From Streptomyces griseus (lineage in GTDB: Bacteria; Bdellovibrionota; Bdellovibrionia; Bdellovibrionales; Bdellovibrionaceae), in contig CALQIT020000005.1 of NCBI GenBank assembly GCA_943330705.2, positions 18,325-82,324 on the forward strand: a DNA stretch of 64,000 nt. Reading direction: 5' to 3'. This document shows, piece after piece, positions 32,591-40,835 of the stretch (its first letter is position 1; every line of letters begins with the position of its first letter). The position numbers and the translations under genes were made by a program. The notes under the pieces were generated by a model that saw only the letters and a program-made list of their open reading frames with translations, was not told where the DNA came from and did no database searches.

Positions 32591-34747
32591 ATGAGCGACA
32601 AGGTGATGAAACAATTTGGACGGTACTTTCTCTTGGATAAAATTGCCAAGGGGGGAATGGCGGATATTTTCCGTGCCCGTTTGATTGGTCAAGAGGGTTC
32701 CGCCCGTGTCGTTATCTTGAAAAAAACACATTTAGAAAAAGCTCGAGAAAAAGGCTTTGTCGAAATGTTCCGCAATGAAATGCGGGTTTCTATGTCCCTC
32801 AATCATCCAAACATTGCGCAGATTTTCGATTACGGAACGGACGACGGAGTTCCGTTTATGGTGATGGAATATGTGATGGGCTTTAGTTTGCAGCAGCTTC
32901 GTCGCCGAGCTTCTGAATTGAATATCCCCATTGCTCCGGAAGTCGTACTTTACATTATTGCTCAAGCAGCGAAGGGGCTGCAGTATGCTCATGTTGTCAC
33001 CGATCCAATGACGGGAAAGCAGATGGGTGTCGTTCATCGCGACATCAGTCCGCAAAATGTTTTGATCTCATTGGATGCCGTAATCAAAGTGATCGATTTT
33101 GGAATTGCCAAGGCCTCAAGTAATACGAATCAAACGATGGTTGGAATTGTCAAAGGCAAGCCACGGTATATGTCACCCGAGCAAGTTTTGAATTCGCCAT
33201 TGGACGGTCGCAGCGATGTCTTTTCTTTAGGAATTGTGTTGTGGGAGCTGTTAACTGGAAAACGGCTTTTTGGTGCGAATGAAACCAACGAATATTTAAT
33301 CATGCGCCAAGTTGAAGCCGTCGAAAAACACTTAGAGCCCGCATCCACATTAAATCCTTTGGTAACACCCGAAGTTGATGCCATTGTGCAAAAGGCGTTA
33401 GAAAAAGACAGAAACCTACGTTTTAGTTCGGCACAAGATTTTGCGGATACGATTTCACTGTATCTACGAGGTCACGGCGGTGCTGAACATTTTGAAAAAG
33501 AACTAAGAATTTTAATTCCGAAACTTTTTGGGGATTGGGCTGAAAAATCACGACTGCAAGTTTCTGAACTAATGCAAGAAGCGGAATACGAACTCTCAAA
33601 TTTGGGATTGGATCGGACGCTTTCTTTGCAGATTCCCGGCGAGGCCAAAACTGTCGAGGCCGCCGATCCGACAATCCAGCTACCGTCGATGACGAAAGTG
33701 GATTCTGTTGCGCTACCCGGATCGACGGGAATACGGTTAAGTTCTTTGACCACATCGATTCAAGTTAGCCAAAGCTCTGGCAGTTTGAATGGGGCCAGGA
33801 CTGGAACTAGCAATGGGACTTTAAATGGAACCTTAAATGGAAGCATGTCCTCGACCCATCAGTATAAAAGAAGTGCCATCGAGCAATACGCTTTGATTGC
33901 CGTCATTAGTTTTGTTTTGTTAGGTGCTATATTGTATCCAAGAATCAAAGAGTGGACCGGAATGGATGCTGGCGAAAGGGCTCCGGCTATTGCAACAACT
34001 CCAACGCAAGTGAAAGAAGATACTCGGTCTTCATCAGGATATCCTGGCGAGCCAGTCGCAGGGGGTACGGCTTCGGCCAGCGAATTGCCATTCTTTTCGA
34101 TGGACGGCAAAGCCTTAGCTAAATTTTCTATCAGTAACCAATTAAATCCGGTAAGTCGTCCTGCCTTGTTTGAGACAAATGATCAAATAATGGTGCTTAA
34201 GTTTGATGGTATCAATGATTGGGTGGACATGGGTTCCATTACGCAAAAAGTAAAAGGGTTAAATGCGCTGCAGTTATTTTTTGTGGCAAGAACGACCGAG
34301 GACCGGGTTGGTTATATTTTTTCTTGCCAAGATGAAAGCGGACAAAATGATCGGGACTTCATGCGCTTTGGCTTTGCAGGTAAAAACCGCCTTCGCCTTT
34401 TTGGAACGCAAAAAAGCCCAACTGATGCGCCAACCTTGATGTCTAAAACGGCGCAGTTTCAGGTCTATTCGGTTTTGTATACTAAGTTTTTACGCACGAT
34501 TCGGGTGAATGGTCTGCCAGTCACCACAATGTCTGAGTCCATTCCCCTAGAGTTCGCAGACATCAACCAGTGCAGCTTGGGCCAAGAGTTTGACCGCCAA
34601 GGACCTAATAAAATTGTTCCATCAGACTTTTTTGCTGGTGAATTAGCAGAAGTCTTAATGTTCGACGGCGAACTGAAGCCCTCAGATCTCGAAGCCGTTG
34701 AGAAAAAATTAATTACTAAATACCGAATCTTTGTGCCGGCACTCTAG
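32591..34747 (+). CDS. Membrane Ser/Thr protein kinase with LamG-like ectodomain
   Basis: 718 residues. Kinase domain ~8-295 with AKGGMADIFRAR (Gly loop), VVILKKTH (ATP Lys), VVHRDISPQNVLI (catalytic loop), KVIDFGIAKAS (DFG) and YMSPEQVL. A linker with Ser/Thr/Asn-Gly-Thr repeats (~385-425) leads to one membrane segment (YALIAVISFVLLGAILYP, ~435-452). The exported C-terminal ~220 residues (LKFDGINDWVDMGSI, AEVLMFDGELKPSDLEAVE) fit a LamG/concanavalin-like lectin domain. This is a Hanks-type kinase that may sense an extracellular ligand. GAGG lies before the ATG. Confidence 0.9.
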   Translation: MSDKVMKQFGRYFLLDKIAKGGMADIFRARLIGQEGSARVVILKKTHLEKAREKGFVEMFRNEMRVSMSLNHPNIAQIFDYGTDDGVPFMVMEYVMGFSLQQLRRRASELNIPIAPEVVLYIIAQAAKGLQYAHVVTDPMTGKQMGVVHRDISPQNVLISLDAVIKVIDFGIAKASSNTNQTMVGIVKGKPRYMSPEQVLNSPLDGRSDVFSLGIVLWELLTGKRLFGANETNEYLIMRQVEAVEKHLEPASTLNPLVTPEVDAIVQKALEKDRNLRFSSAQDFADTISLYLRGHGGAEHFEKELRILIPKLFGDWAEKSRLQVSELMQEAEYELSNLGLDRTLSLQIPGEAKTVEAADPTIQLPSMTKVDSVALPGSTGIRLSSLTTSIQVSQSSGSLNGARTGTSNGTLNGTLNGSMSSTHQYKRSAIEQYALIAVISFVLLGAILYPRIKEWTGMDAGERAPAIATTPTQVKEDTRSSSGYPGEPVAGGTASASELPFFSMDGKALAKFSISNQLNPVSRPALFETNDQIMVLKFDGINDWVDMGSITQKVKGLNALQLFFVARTTEDRVGYIFSCQDESGQNDRDFMRFGFAGKNRLRLFGTQKSPTDAPTLMSKTAQFQVYSVLYTKFLRTIRVNGLPVTTMSESIPLEFADINQCSLGQEFDRQGPNKIVPSDFFAGELAEVLMFDGELKPSDLEAVEKKLITKYRIFVPAL

Positions 34748-34758
34748 CCGCTGCGGCT

Positions 34759-35682
34759 TTAATCCTTGTGCCAACTCTTTAGCCTATCAAATTCAAAAAT
34801 TTTAGTAAGTGCCGTGTTGTAAAACTCAATGTGAATTTTTTGCTCCGAGATCTCGAATATCGTAAAACCGGGTTCTGTGCTGCCAAATTTTCGATTTCCA
34901 TTTTCTTTCTTCTCAGCGTTTGGAAATGGGCGGGTGTCTGCGCCGGCCCCTTGGACAACAAAATCAGTATCTCCATCACTAAAAAACTCTTGGTCGTGAT
35001 CATGGCCTGAGACATAGGTATCAATGCCGCATTCCTTAATTACAGGAAGAAGCTCTGCCGTTAATTGAGCAGAACCTCCGTGGCGACCGGTGGAATAAAT
35101 TGGGAAATGGCCAAAAATCATTTTCCAACCATTTTTTTTGCAAAGGTTCGACTTGATATCTTTTACTTGATTTCCTGTGAACTGGATTGTGTCGCTAATA
35201 TAGATAGAAAGATTTTCCGGAAGGTTTGGCACAAAGTAAGTTAGGGCGGGGAAGCGCCATTTTTTACTTTTTGCTGAATAGTCAATTTGTGCTTGAAGAG
35301 AACCGTCGTAGTCGTGATTGCCAACAGTTGCATAGACCAGAAAGTCAAAACTTGCATAGGGATCTTCAAAGTGTGTTTTCCATTTCGGATCGTCAACCGA
35401 GGAAACTCCTGCTGGGTAAAAGTTATCTCCGGTTGTTATCGCAAGGTCGCAAATTTTTGATTGGCAGTACTTTCCCATCGCCGCTCCGACCGCATACTGC
35501 TCTGGATTGCCTTTGCCAAAGTCGCCAAAGACGACGATGCGGAAAATTTCTAAATTCGGTTTGGCTCGGTTGTTTGAGTTTGTCGCCAGAACCCAGACCA
35601 AGGCAATGAGTATGGCCGGCAGCAAAATAAAGGTCATGACACGATTTTGCAGTTTCCAAAATATTTTGCGTCGCAATGCCAT
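34759..35682 (-). CDS. Purple-acid-phosphatase-like metallophosphoesterase, exported
   Basis: 307 residues with an N-terminal membrane segment (MTFILLPAILIALVWVLA) directing export. Calcineurin-like phosphoesterase motifs appear in order: VFGDFGKGN, AITTGDNFYPAG, ATVGNHDYDG, FGHFPIYSTGRHG and VSGHDHDQEF, supplying the two-metal site; DNFY carries the Tyr typical of tartrate-resistant acid phosphatases. Probably a periplasmic phosphomonoesterase. Convergent with the Ser/Thr kinase gene; a small AGCCGC/GCGGCT hairpin lies between them. Confidence 0.85.
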   Translation of the reverse strand: MALRRKIFWKLQNRVMTFILLPAILIALVWVLATNSNNRAKPNLEIFRIVVFGDFGKGNPEQYAVGAAMGKYCQSKICDLAITTGDNFYPAGVSSVDDPKWKTHFEDPYASFDFLVYATVGNHDYDGSLQAQIDYSAKSKKWRFPALTYFVPNLPENLSIYISDTIQFTGNQVKDIKSNLCKKNGWKMIFGHFPIYSTGRHGGSAQLTAELLPVIKECGIDTYVSGHDHDQEFFSDGDTDFVVQGAGADTRPFPNAEKKENGNRKFGSTEPGFTIFEISEQKIHIEFYNTALTKIFEFDRLKSWHKD

Positions 35683-35806
35683 TCAAATACTCTATTCTAG
35701 TGCTAGCTTTTCCTACAGTTATTTGTAGCGATCACGTATAAATACAGTGAATTTCTGTATCTTGGGCCTGTGTTTTTTTGTTAACAATTTTAGATGTGGT
35801 GGGTGC

Positions 35807-37060
35807 ATGAAAAAGACGTCCTTAATTATATTTGAAAATATTGGCGAAATGCTAACTCTGGCCGGTTCTGCCGCTAAACACGGCAGGCATATTCAAGAGG
35901 CTGATTTGACCATTATAAAAAATGCGGCATTAGTTGTCGAGAATGGGCGAATTTCTTGGGTTGGCCCTCGGAAAAAATTGCCGCGGTCTTTTGCAAGAGG
36001 CGGCGGCAAGCATGTGGACCTTAAGGGCTTAACTGTGGTTCCAGGGTTTGTCGAGTGTCATACTCACACGGTCTTTGCGGGGAATCGCGCAGCAGAATTT
36101 GAAATGCGTAATAACGGAGTTTCTTATCAAGAGATCGCAGCAAAGGGCGGCGGTATATTATCAACATTGCAAGAAACCCGAGCTGCGTCTTCCGGATCAT
36201 TATTGGCCTCGACAAAAGAAAAAGTTCAACGCTTTGTAAATCAAGGGGTGACAACTTTAGAGGTCAAATCAGGATATGCGCTAAACCTAAAGGACGAGTT
36301 GAAAATATTGAGAGCCTTGAAGAAGATTCAAAGACCAAGAATTATTTCGACCTTTTTGGGTGCTCACGCCATTCCCAAAGAGTTCAATTCTGAAAGTGCG
36401 TATCTTAAATACTTAAGTGATGTTGTTTTACCCCAGGTTTGCAAACAGGGTCTGGCAAAAAGAGTCGACATTTTTATTGAAAAGGGTTTTTTTACGCAGC
36501 ACTTCGCCAGGGATTATTTGCGCAAGGCCCAAGACTTAGGGCTTGCTGTTTTAATTCATGCCGATCAGCTGTCACTTTGTGGTGGGGCTGATTTGGCGGT
36601 GGAAATGGCAGCGATTTCGGCCGATCATTTGATTCAAATTACGTCATCGGAAATTCAAAAATTGGCAAAATCTGAAGTCACCTGTGTATTGCTGCCGGCA
36701 GCAGACCTATATATGAAATGCAGCTATCCTCCGGCGCGAAAACTTTGTGATGCTGGGGCCAGGGTCTCTTTGGCGACGGACTACAACCCCGGAAGCTCAC
36801 CGACTCAGGATCTAAGCCTGGTGGGCTTGTTGGCGCGCTTGGAAATGAAGATGACCCTGCCTGAAGTGATCTCGGCCTACACGGTCGCTGCGGCTTACGC
36901 ACTTGGGGTGCAGTCTGAAGTTGGCAGTTTAGAGCCTGGCAAGTTTGCTGATTTTTTCGTCACAAAGAACGATTGGCGGACATTGTTTTATGCCGTTGGC
37001 GAAAGAATGGCCTCTGAAGTATACCTTGGCGGGCTGTTAATTAGCTCTGGCGCAAATTAA
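35807..37060 (+). CDS. hutI: Imidazolonepropionase
   Basis: Third step of histidine degradation: hydrolyses 4-imidazolone-5-propionate to N-formimino-glutamate. The 417-residue amidohydrolase has VPGFVECHTHTVFAGNRAAEFEMR (metal His pair and substrate Arg), YQEIAAKGGGI, TLEVKSGYALN, STFLGAHAIPKE, VLIHADQLS and LATDYNPGSSPT (metal Asp), all in family order. ATG at 35807 with GGTGGG upstream. It lies far from hutH and hutU and has no hut neighbour, so regulation must be in trans. Confidence 0.96.
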   Translation: MKKTSLIIFENIGEMLTLAGSAAKHGRHIQEADLTIIKNAALVVENGRISWVGPRKKLPRSFARGGGKHVDLKGLTVVPGFVECHTHTVFAGNRAAEFEMRNNGVSYQEIAAKGGGILSTLQETRAASSGSLLASTKEKVQRFVNQGVTTLEVKSGYALNLKDELKILRALKKIQRPRIISTFLGAHAIPKEFNSESAYLKYLSDVVLPQVCKQGLAKRVDIFIEKGFFTQHFARDYLRKAQDLGLAVLIHADQLSLCGGADLAVEMAAISADHLIQITSSEIQKLAKSEVTCVLLPAADLYMKCSYPPARKLCDAGARVSLATDYNPGSSPTQDLSLVGLLARLEMKMTLPEVISAYTVAAAYALGVQSEVGSLEPGKFADFFVTKNDWRTLFYAVGERMASEVYLGGLLISSGAN

Positions 37061-37162
37061 TGCGCAGCAGCTAGTTTGTCTATAATCTGTTATGTTCTTA
37101 CAAATATACTTTGATTTTATGCGAAATGATTCTCTACGCTAGGGTTTAAGAGCGGGGGACAC

Positions 37163-37585
37163 ATGTCTGCTAGTTATTCATCGTTGATGCAGTCGCAATT
37201 TTTTCATCCGGCCTTTAATTCGGCAATTTTTGACGGTCCGGTCCGTATCTATTTTGCCCAATTTCATGAATCCTTGGCGCTTAAGATCTATTTCTGTTTA
37301 CAGCAGAAATATGCGACGCAGATGGCCCAGGCGAAAGAGGCCCATTTCAGAGATGGCCGCAATATTTTAGTCATGCTTTATCCGACCAAGGAATCCTACG
37401 GCCTCTCTTTCGAGGGTCAGCAAGGCTTCTTAAGCCAGGAAAATTTTTTGAATGACATCGTTATCGGAATAAATGGACCTTTTGAGGACGACAAGCTGGA
37501 TCTTGTTATCTCGGGCGTTGCCGATGTGCTATCATCCTGGAAAGGCGGAGGGGCTTTTTCTTCCCAGACTAAAGCTCAGATGTAA
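37163..37585 (+). CDS. Hypothetical protein upstream of the prepilin-like gene
   Basis: 140 residues, no signal peptide. Begins with an aromatic-rich section (FFHPAFNSAIFDGPVRIYFA, then FHESLALKIYFCLQQ) and continues with RNILVMLYPTKESYGLSFEG and NDIVIGINGPFEDDKLDLVI, an alpha/beta pattern; family not recognised. GGGGGA upstream of the ATG. Its TAA overlaps the ATG of the following prepilin-like gene (TAATG), so the two are coupled and presumably function together. Confidence 0.65.
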   Translation: MSASYSSLMQSQFFHPAFNSAIFDGPVRIYFAQFHESLALKIYFCLQQKYATQMAQAKEAHFRDGRNILVMLYPTKESYGLSFEGQQGFLSQENFLNDIVIGINGPFEDDKLDLVISGVADVLSSWKGGGAFSSQTKAQM

Positions 37586-37779
37586 TGGCAAATGATAATA
37601 AGCAAAAGGGTCAAATTGTAGTCGAATATGTCCTACTGATGACAGTGGCTTTGTCGTTGGCCCTTCTTATAATTTCTGCACTGACCAAGCGTGATTACGA
37701 CCAGCCAGAGAACTCTGGCGCAATCATGCGAAAATGGTTTGATATGCAAAAAGTTATCGGCGCTGATAAGCCGAACTAA
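37585..37779 (+). CDS. Small prepilin-like protein (Flp/class III type)
   Basis: 64 residues. A short basic leader (MANDNKQKG) is followed directly by QIVVEYVLLMTVALSLALLI, which has the Gly at the cleavage site, Glu at +5 and the long hydrophobic helix of type IV/Flp prepilins cut by a prepilin peptidase. The rest is short and hydrophilic. No other pilus gene is adjacent, so it may be a minor pilin or pseudopilin. Overlaps the preceding stop. Confidence 0.65.
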   Translation: MANDNKQKGQIVVEYVLLMTVALSLALLIISALTKRDYDQPENSGAIMRKWFDMQKVIGADKPN

Positions 37780-37812
37780 ATACGAAGCCCATTCATAGTA
37801 CAGAATCTATCC

Positions 37813-38436
37813 CTAGCTTCTTGGCTTTCGACTTTCCAAAAACTTTTGGAACGAAGGACGGCTTTTCATTCTCGAGAACCAAAGATTCAATTCTGGGTAA
37901 GGGGTTACGTCCAGCTTAAGACTGGAAGTTATATTAATAACCGAAGCTAAGTTGATATCGGCCAAAGATATTTTCGAGCCTAAGATAAAGTCTTTGTTTT
38001 TTAAGGACTGATCTAGAATTTGCAAAAGTCCGGGAATTTTTTCTTCACTTTTTTTGATCAGGGCTTGATCCCTTTTTTCTTCGGGAACGAAAAAAAGTTG
38101 AATCAGTATGTCGACCATTGGCGCCTGTAAATCCCCTAGGGCCCAGATACTCCATTGCTGAACAAGGGCCTTTTCTTGAAGATTTGACCCCAATAAGGCA
38201 GGATTGTATTTTTCAGTTAGATAGGAGTTGATCGCAAGGGATTCCCAAAGGACAAATCCGTCGTCAACCAAACAGGGAACTTTGCCATTCGGGTTCAGTT
38301 TCAAAAAAGCTTCGCCCTTATGCTCTTCTTTCCCCATCATATCTATTGGTACTTCTTGATAGCTAATACCAAGTTCTTCTAACAACAAATAGCAACGTCC
38401 AGCACTTGTTCGTGGCGATCCATAGATTTGAATCAT
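37813..38436 (-). CDS. Glutathione S-transferase family protein
   Basis: 207 residues. N-terminal thioredoxin-like domain (IYGSPRTSAGRCYLLLEELG, NPNGKVPCLVDDGFVLWESL with the cis-Pro and Glu-Ser glutathione-binding residues) and C-terminal helical domain (ILGSKISLADINLASVI, the conserved N-capping and Asp motif). It resembles the phi/beta-type bacterial GSTs. ATG 38436 with GAGGAAAA upstream is preferred to the upstream in-frame start at 38475. Confidence 0.88.
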   Translation of the reverse strand: MIQIYGSPRTSAGRCYLLLEELGISYQEVPIDMMGKEEHKGEAFLKLNPNGKVPCLVDDGFVLWESLAINSYLTEKYNPALLGSNLQEKALVQQWSIWALGDLQAPMVDILIQLFFVPEEKRDQALIKKSEEKIPGLLQILDQSLKNKDFILGSKISLADINLASVINITSSLKLDVTPYPELNLWFSRMKSRPSFQKFLESRKPRS

Positions 38437-38623
38437 TTTTTCCTCGCAATGATTAGGGTTTCCAAAGAAGGGCAAGCATAGCCCAAGACATATTTTTTCT
38501 CAATGCCTTGTTTTGAGATGATCCTGTCTTAATTCGGAATGAAGCTCATATTTGATTATTTGCGGAGGCCTTTTCATTGGTAGGATTGAAACAGTGGGTT
38601 AAAACAGTGGGGAAAATAGATCT

Positions 38624-39403
38624 ATGCGGCATCAACATCGTCTGATTCAAGGGGCTTTAATTTCTCTGAGCTTGGCGACGGTGTTGGCTTTTCAGGCCTG
38701 TGTTCCAATCCCAAATTTTGAAAAAAACGGTGAAGAAAACTCCTCAGCAGAGCTTTCGGCCCCGTACTCCTATGCCACCGGATCGCAAAATGAAAAGACG
38801 GCCATTGCCATTCTGACTTCACGCTGTGCCAGCTGTCATCGCGCGGGGGCTTTGTATTCGCTGCAGAATGTAACTGATATAAATGACATGGTTAAAAATG
38901 GATGGGTTTATCCCAGTGACTCGGTCAATTCAAAAATCGTAAGGGCCTTGGACGGATATTCTGGGGTTTCACCAATGCCGCCGGGAACAGCCCTTTTATA
39001 CAACGAAAAAGTGGCCATAAAAAAATGGATTGATGAAGTTAAGATGGGTCCCACCGATACCCGAGTGCCGATTTCTGTTCCGCCCAGTTTGCCACCGACA
39101 ACTCAGTATATGGGCCCGGTCGTTTCATTCCGCACGCAAATATCGCCCATGCTGCAGACAAGTTGTGCTCGCTGCCACGGCGGGATTATCAATGGCACAT
39201 ATGCTAATCTTGTAAATGCAAACTCCCTGTGGGTTTTGCCAGGGTTCCCGCAGTATAGTACAGTTTACACAACCAGTCGGCCAGCAGCTCCGGGCCAAGG
39301 ATTCGGTGGAATGCCACAGATTGGATCCCCAGAACAGCAACTGACCATGACCCAATACCAGACGCTGCAGAACTGGATTCTTCAAGGGGCTCCAAATAAT
39401 TAG
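38624..39403 (+). CDS. Double-CxxCH lipoprotein (c-type cytochrome-like)
   Basis: 259 residues. A signal sequence ends LATVLAFQACVPIPNF, so a lipoprotein. Two heme-attachment motifs, CASCH (68-72) and CARCH (181-185), each followed by a planctomycete-type cytochrome pattern: VNSKIVRALDGYSGVSPMPP with the Met as distal ligand, then KKWIDEV; and later a GGMPQIGSPEQQ / ILQGAP version. The two-domain plan recurs in the 52.2 and 54.3 kb genes. Probably an outer-membrane or periplasmic electron carrier. Single gene. GGGGAAAA upstream. Confidence 0.8.
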   Translation: MRHQHRLIQGALISLSLATVLAFQACVPIPNFEKNGEENSSAELSAPYSYATGSQNEKTAIAILTSRCASCHRAGALYSLQNVTDINDMVKNGWVYPSDSVNSKIVRALDGYSGVSPMPPGTALLYNEKVAIKKWIDEVKMGPTDTRVPISVPPSLPPTTQYMGPVVSFRTQISPMLQTSCARCHGGIINGTYANLVNANSLWVLPGFPQYSTVYTTSRPAAPGQGFGGMPQIGSPEQQLTMTQYQTLQNWILQGAPNN

Positions 39404-39421
39404 TTTGTCCTCGTACAGCTT

Positions 39422-39487
39422 GTTAGTAAATTGGAGTTGACTCCAATTCAATCATGAGTAAATTGGAGTGATGTCTGATTTACTAAC
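39422..39487. promoter_or_regulatory. Nested inverted repeats over the start of the ATPase gene
   Basis: AATTGGAGT-TG-ACTCCAATT (39429-39448) is a 9+9 bp palindrome; its half-site recurs at 39461-39469 just before the ATG (39471). Outside these, GTTAGTAAAT (39422-39431) pairs with ATTTACTAAC (39478-39487), inside the first codons. Strong candidate for autoregulation. Confidence 0.65.
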
Positions 39488-40607
39488 GCGCTATTTAGAG
39501 CCCTTTATCATTGCCGATCTGACTGAGAAAATGGTCTTTGTTGGAGGACCACGGCAGGTCGGAAAAACAACTTTGGCGAAAAGCCTAATCCAAGATTACA
39601 CCGAAGGGCATGCCGCTTATCTTAACTGGGATAATTTAGAGCATAAGAAGAAAATTAAGAATCAAGAATGGCCGAAATCCGAAAGACTTATTGTTCTGGA
39701 TGAGATCCATAAAATGAAGTCTTGGCGAAATCTTGTAAAAGGATTTTTCGATACTCTGAATAAGACCCATTCGTTTCTAGTCACTGGATCTGCACGGCTT
39801 GACCACTTTAGAAAAGGTGGGGACTCCTTACTGGGTCGATATTACTATTACCGGTTGCATCCCTACAGCCTTTCAGAACTGAACTATGCGGCAAAAGCTT
39901 TGGAAAAATTAATGACTTTTGGAGGCTTCCCCGAACCCTATACAAAGGCAGATCCAAGATTCCTTAGAAGATGGCACAATCAAAGGCTGGATCGCCTTGT
40001 GCGGACAGACCTAAAAGACTGGGCTGAAGTAAAGGACTTGGAAAAGGTCTATTCTTTGGCCGAAGAACTTCCAAATAGAGTAGGAGCACCGCTATCTATC
40101 AATTCTTTAGCGCATGACATTGAGGCTGACTTTAAAACAATTAAAAGTTGGCTTGGTATTTTGTCTTCACTTTACTATTGTTATCAAATTGCACCATTCG
40201 GTTCTACAAAAATTCGCGCTGTAAAAAAAGAGCAAAAACTTTATTTGTGGGACTGGAGCCAAGTTGAAAGCAAGGGTCTTCGTTTTGAAAACATGGTGGC
40301 ATCGCATCTTTTGAAGTACTGCCATTACCTGGAAGATGTTGAAGGCTTCAGAACTGAACTTAGATTTATACGTGATACAGACCGGCGTGAAATTGATTTC
40401 GTCGTTCTAAAAAATAAAAAACCACTTTTTGCAGTAGAATGTAAAACTGGAGAAGGCTCAGTTTCACCACATCTTTTTTATTTCCGCGATAGAACATCGA
40501 TTCCTCATTTTTACCAAGTGCACTTAGGAACCCGGCATCAACAAGTTGACGATCGGATCTCACTCTTGCCATTTTCTAACTTTTGCAAACAGATCGGATT
40601 GGTTTAG
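39471..40607 (+). CDS. AAA ATPase with DUF4143 domain
   Basis: 378 residues. N-terminal P-loop domain with FVGGPRQVGKTTLAKSL (Walker A), RLIVLDEIHKMKSW (Walker B) and SFLVTGSARLDHFRKGGDSL (sensor region), then the linker GRYYYYRLHPYSLSEL and a C-terminal DUF4143 domain (EIDFVVLKNKKPLFAVECK, a restriction-endonuclease-like Asp...Glu-x-Lys arrangement). This widespread family is scattered in accessory DNA and often proposed to be toxin or defence related; its role is not established. ATG 39471; the in-frame GTG at 39468 is less likely. Flanking gene-poor stretches and a private operator suggest transfer. Confidence 0.9.
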   Translation: MSDLLTRYLEPFIIADLTEKMVFVGGPRQVGKTTLAKSLIQDYTEGHAAYLNWDNLEHKKKIKNQEWPKSERLIVLDEIHKMKSWRNLVKGFFDTLNKTHSFLVTGSARLDHFRKGGDSLLGRYYYYRLHPYSLSELNYAAKALEKLMTFGGFPEPYTKADPRFLRRWHNQRLDRLVRTDLKDWAEVKDLEKVYSLAEELPNRVGAPLSINSLAHDIEADFKTIKSWLGILSSLYYCYQIAPFGSTKIRAVKKEQKLYLWDWSQVESKGLRFENMVASHLLKYCHYLEDVEGFRTELRFIRDTDRREIDFVVLKNKKPLFAVECKTGEGSVSPHLFYFRDRTSIPHFYQVHLGTRHQQVDDRISLLPFSNFCKQIGLV

Positions 40608-40835
40608 CCTTTATTTCGTGCCCATCCATGGGCTGATTACATTCGATGGGCTGCTGACCTTGTGACAACGACAACTCCGGCTTCAAAATAAAATTTCTCA
40701 AATTTAGACCCGTAGCAAAGGGACAAGGCCCCCTACTTGTCTGTGGAATTCCCGTGGTCTCGAAAAGCGTTTCGTAGTGGTTCATTCTGCGTATTTCTTT
40801 TCAAGTCTAGGGGCCAGGATTCCGATAGATAGCTT

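Noticed and set aside
39471..40607. AAA/DUF4143 gene as part of a repeat-bracketed cassette
   Set aside because: Flanking sequences at 39404-39421 and 40608-40835 show no matching direct repeat by eye.
40608..40835. Small gene or RNA in the gap before the giant lipoprotein
   Set aside because: Only short frames without ribosome sites and one small GCCCAT/ATGGGC hairpin; nothing supportable.
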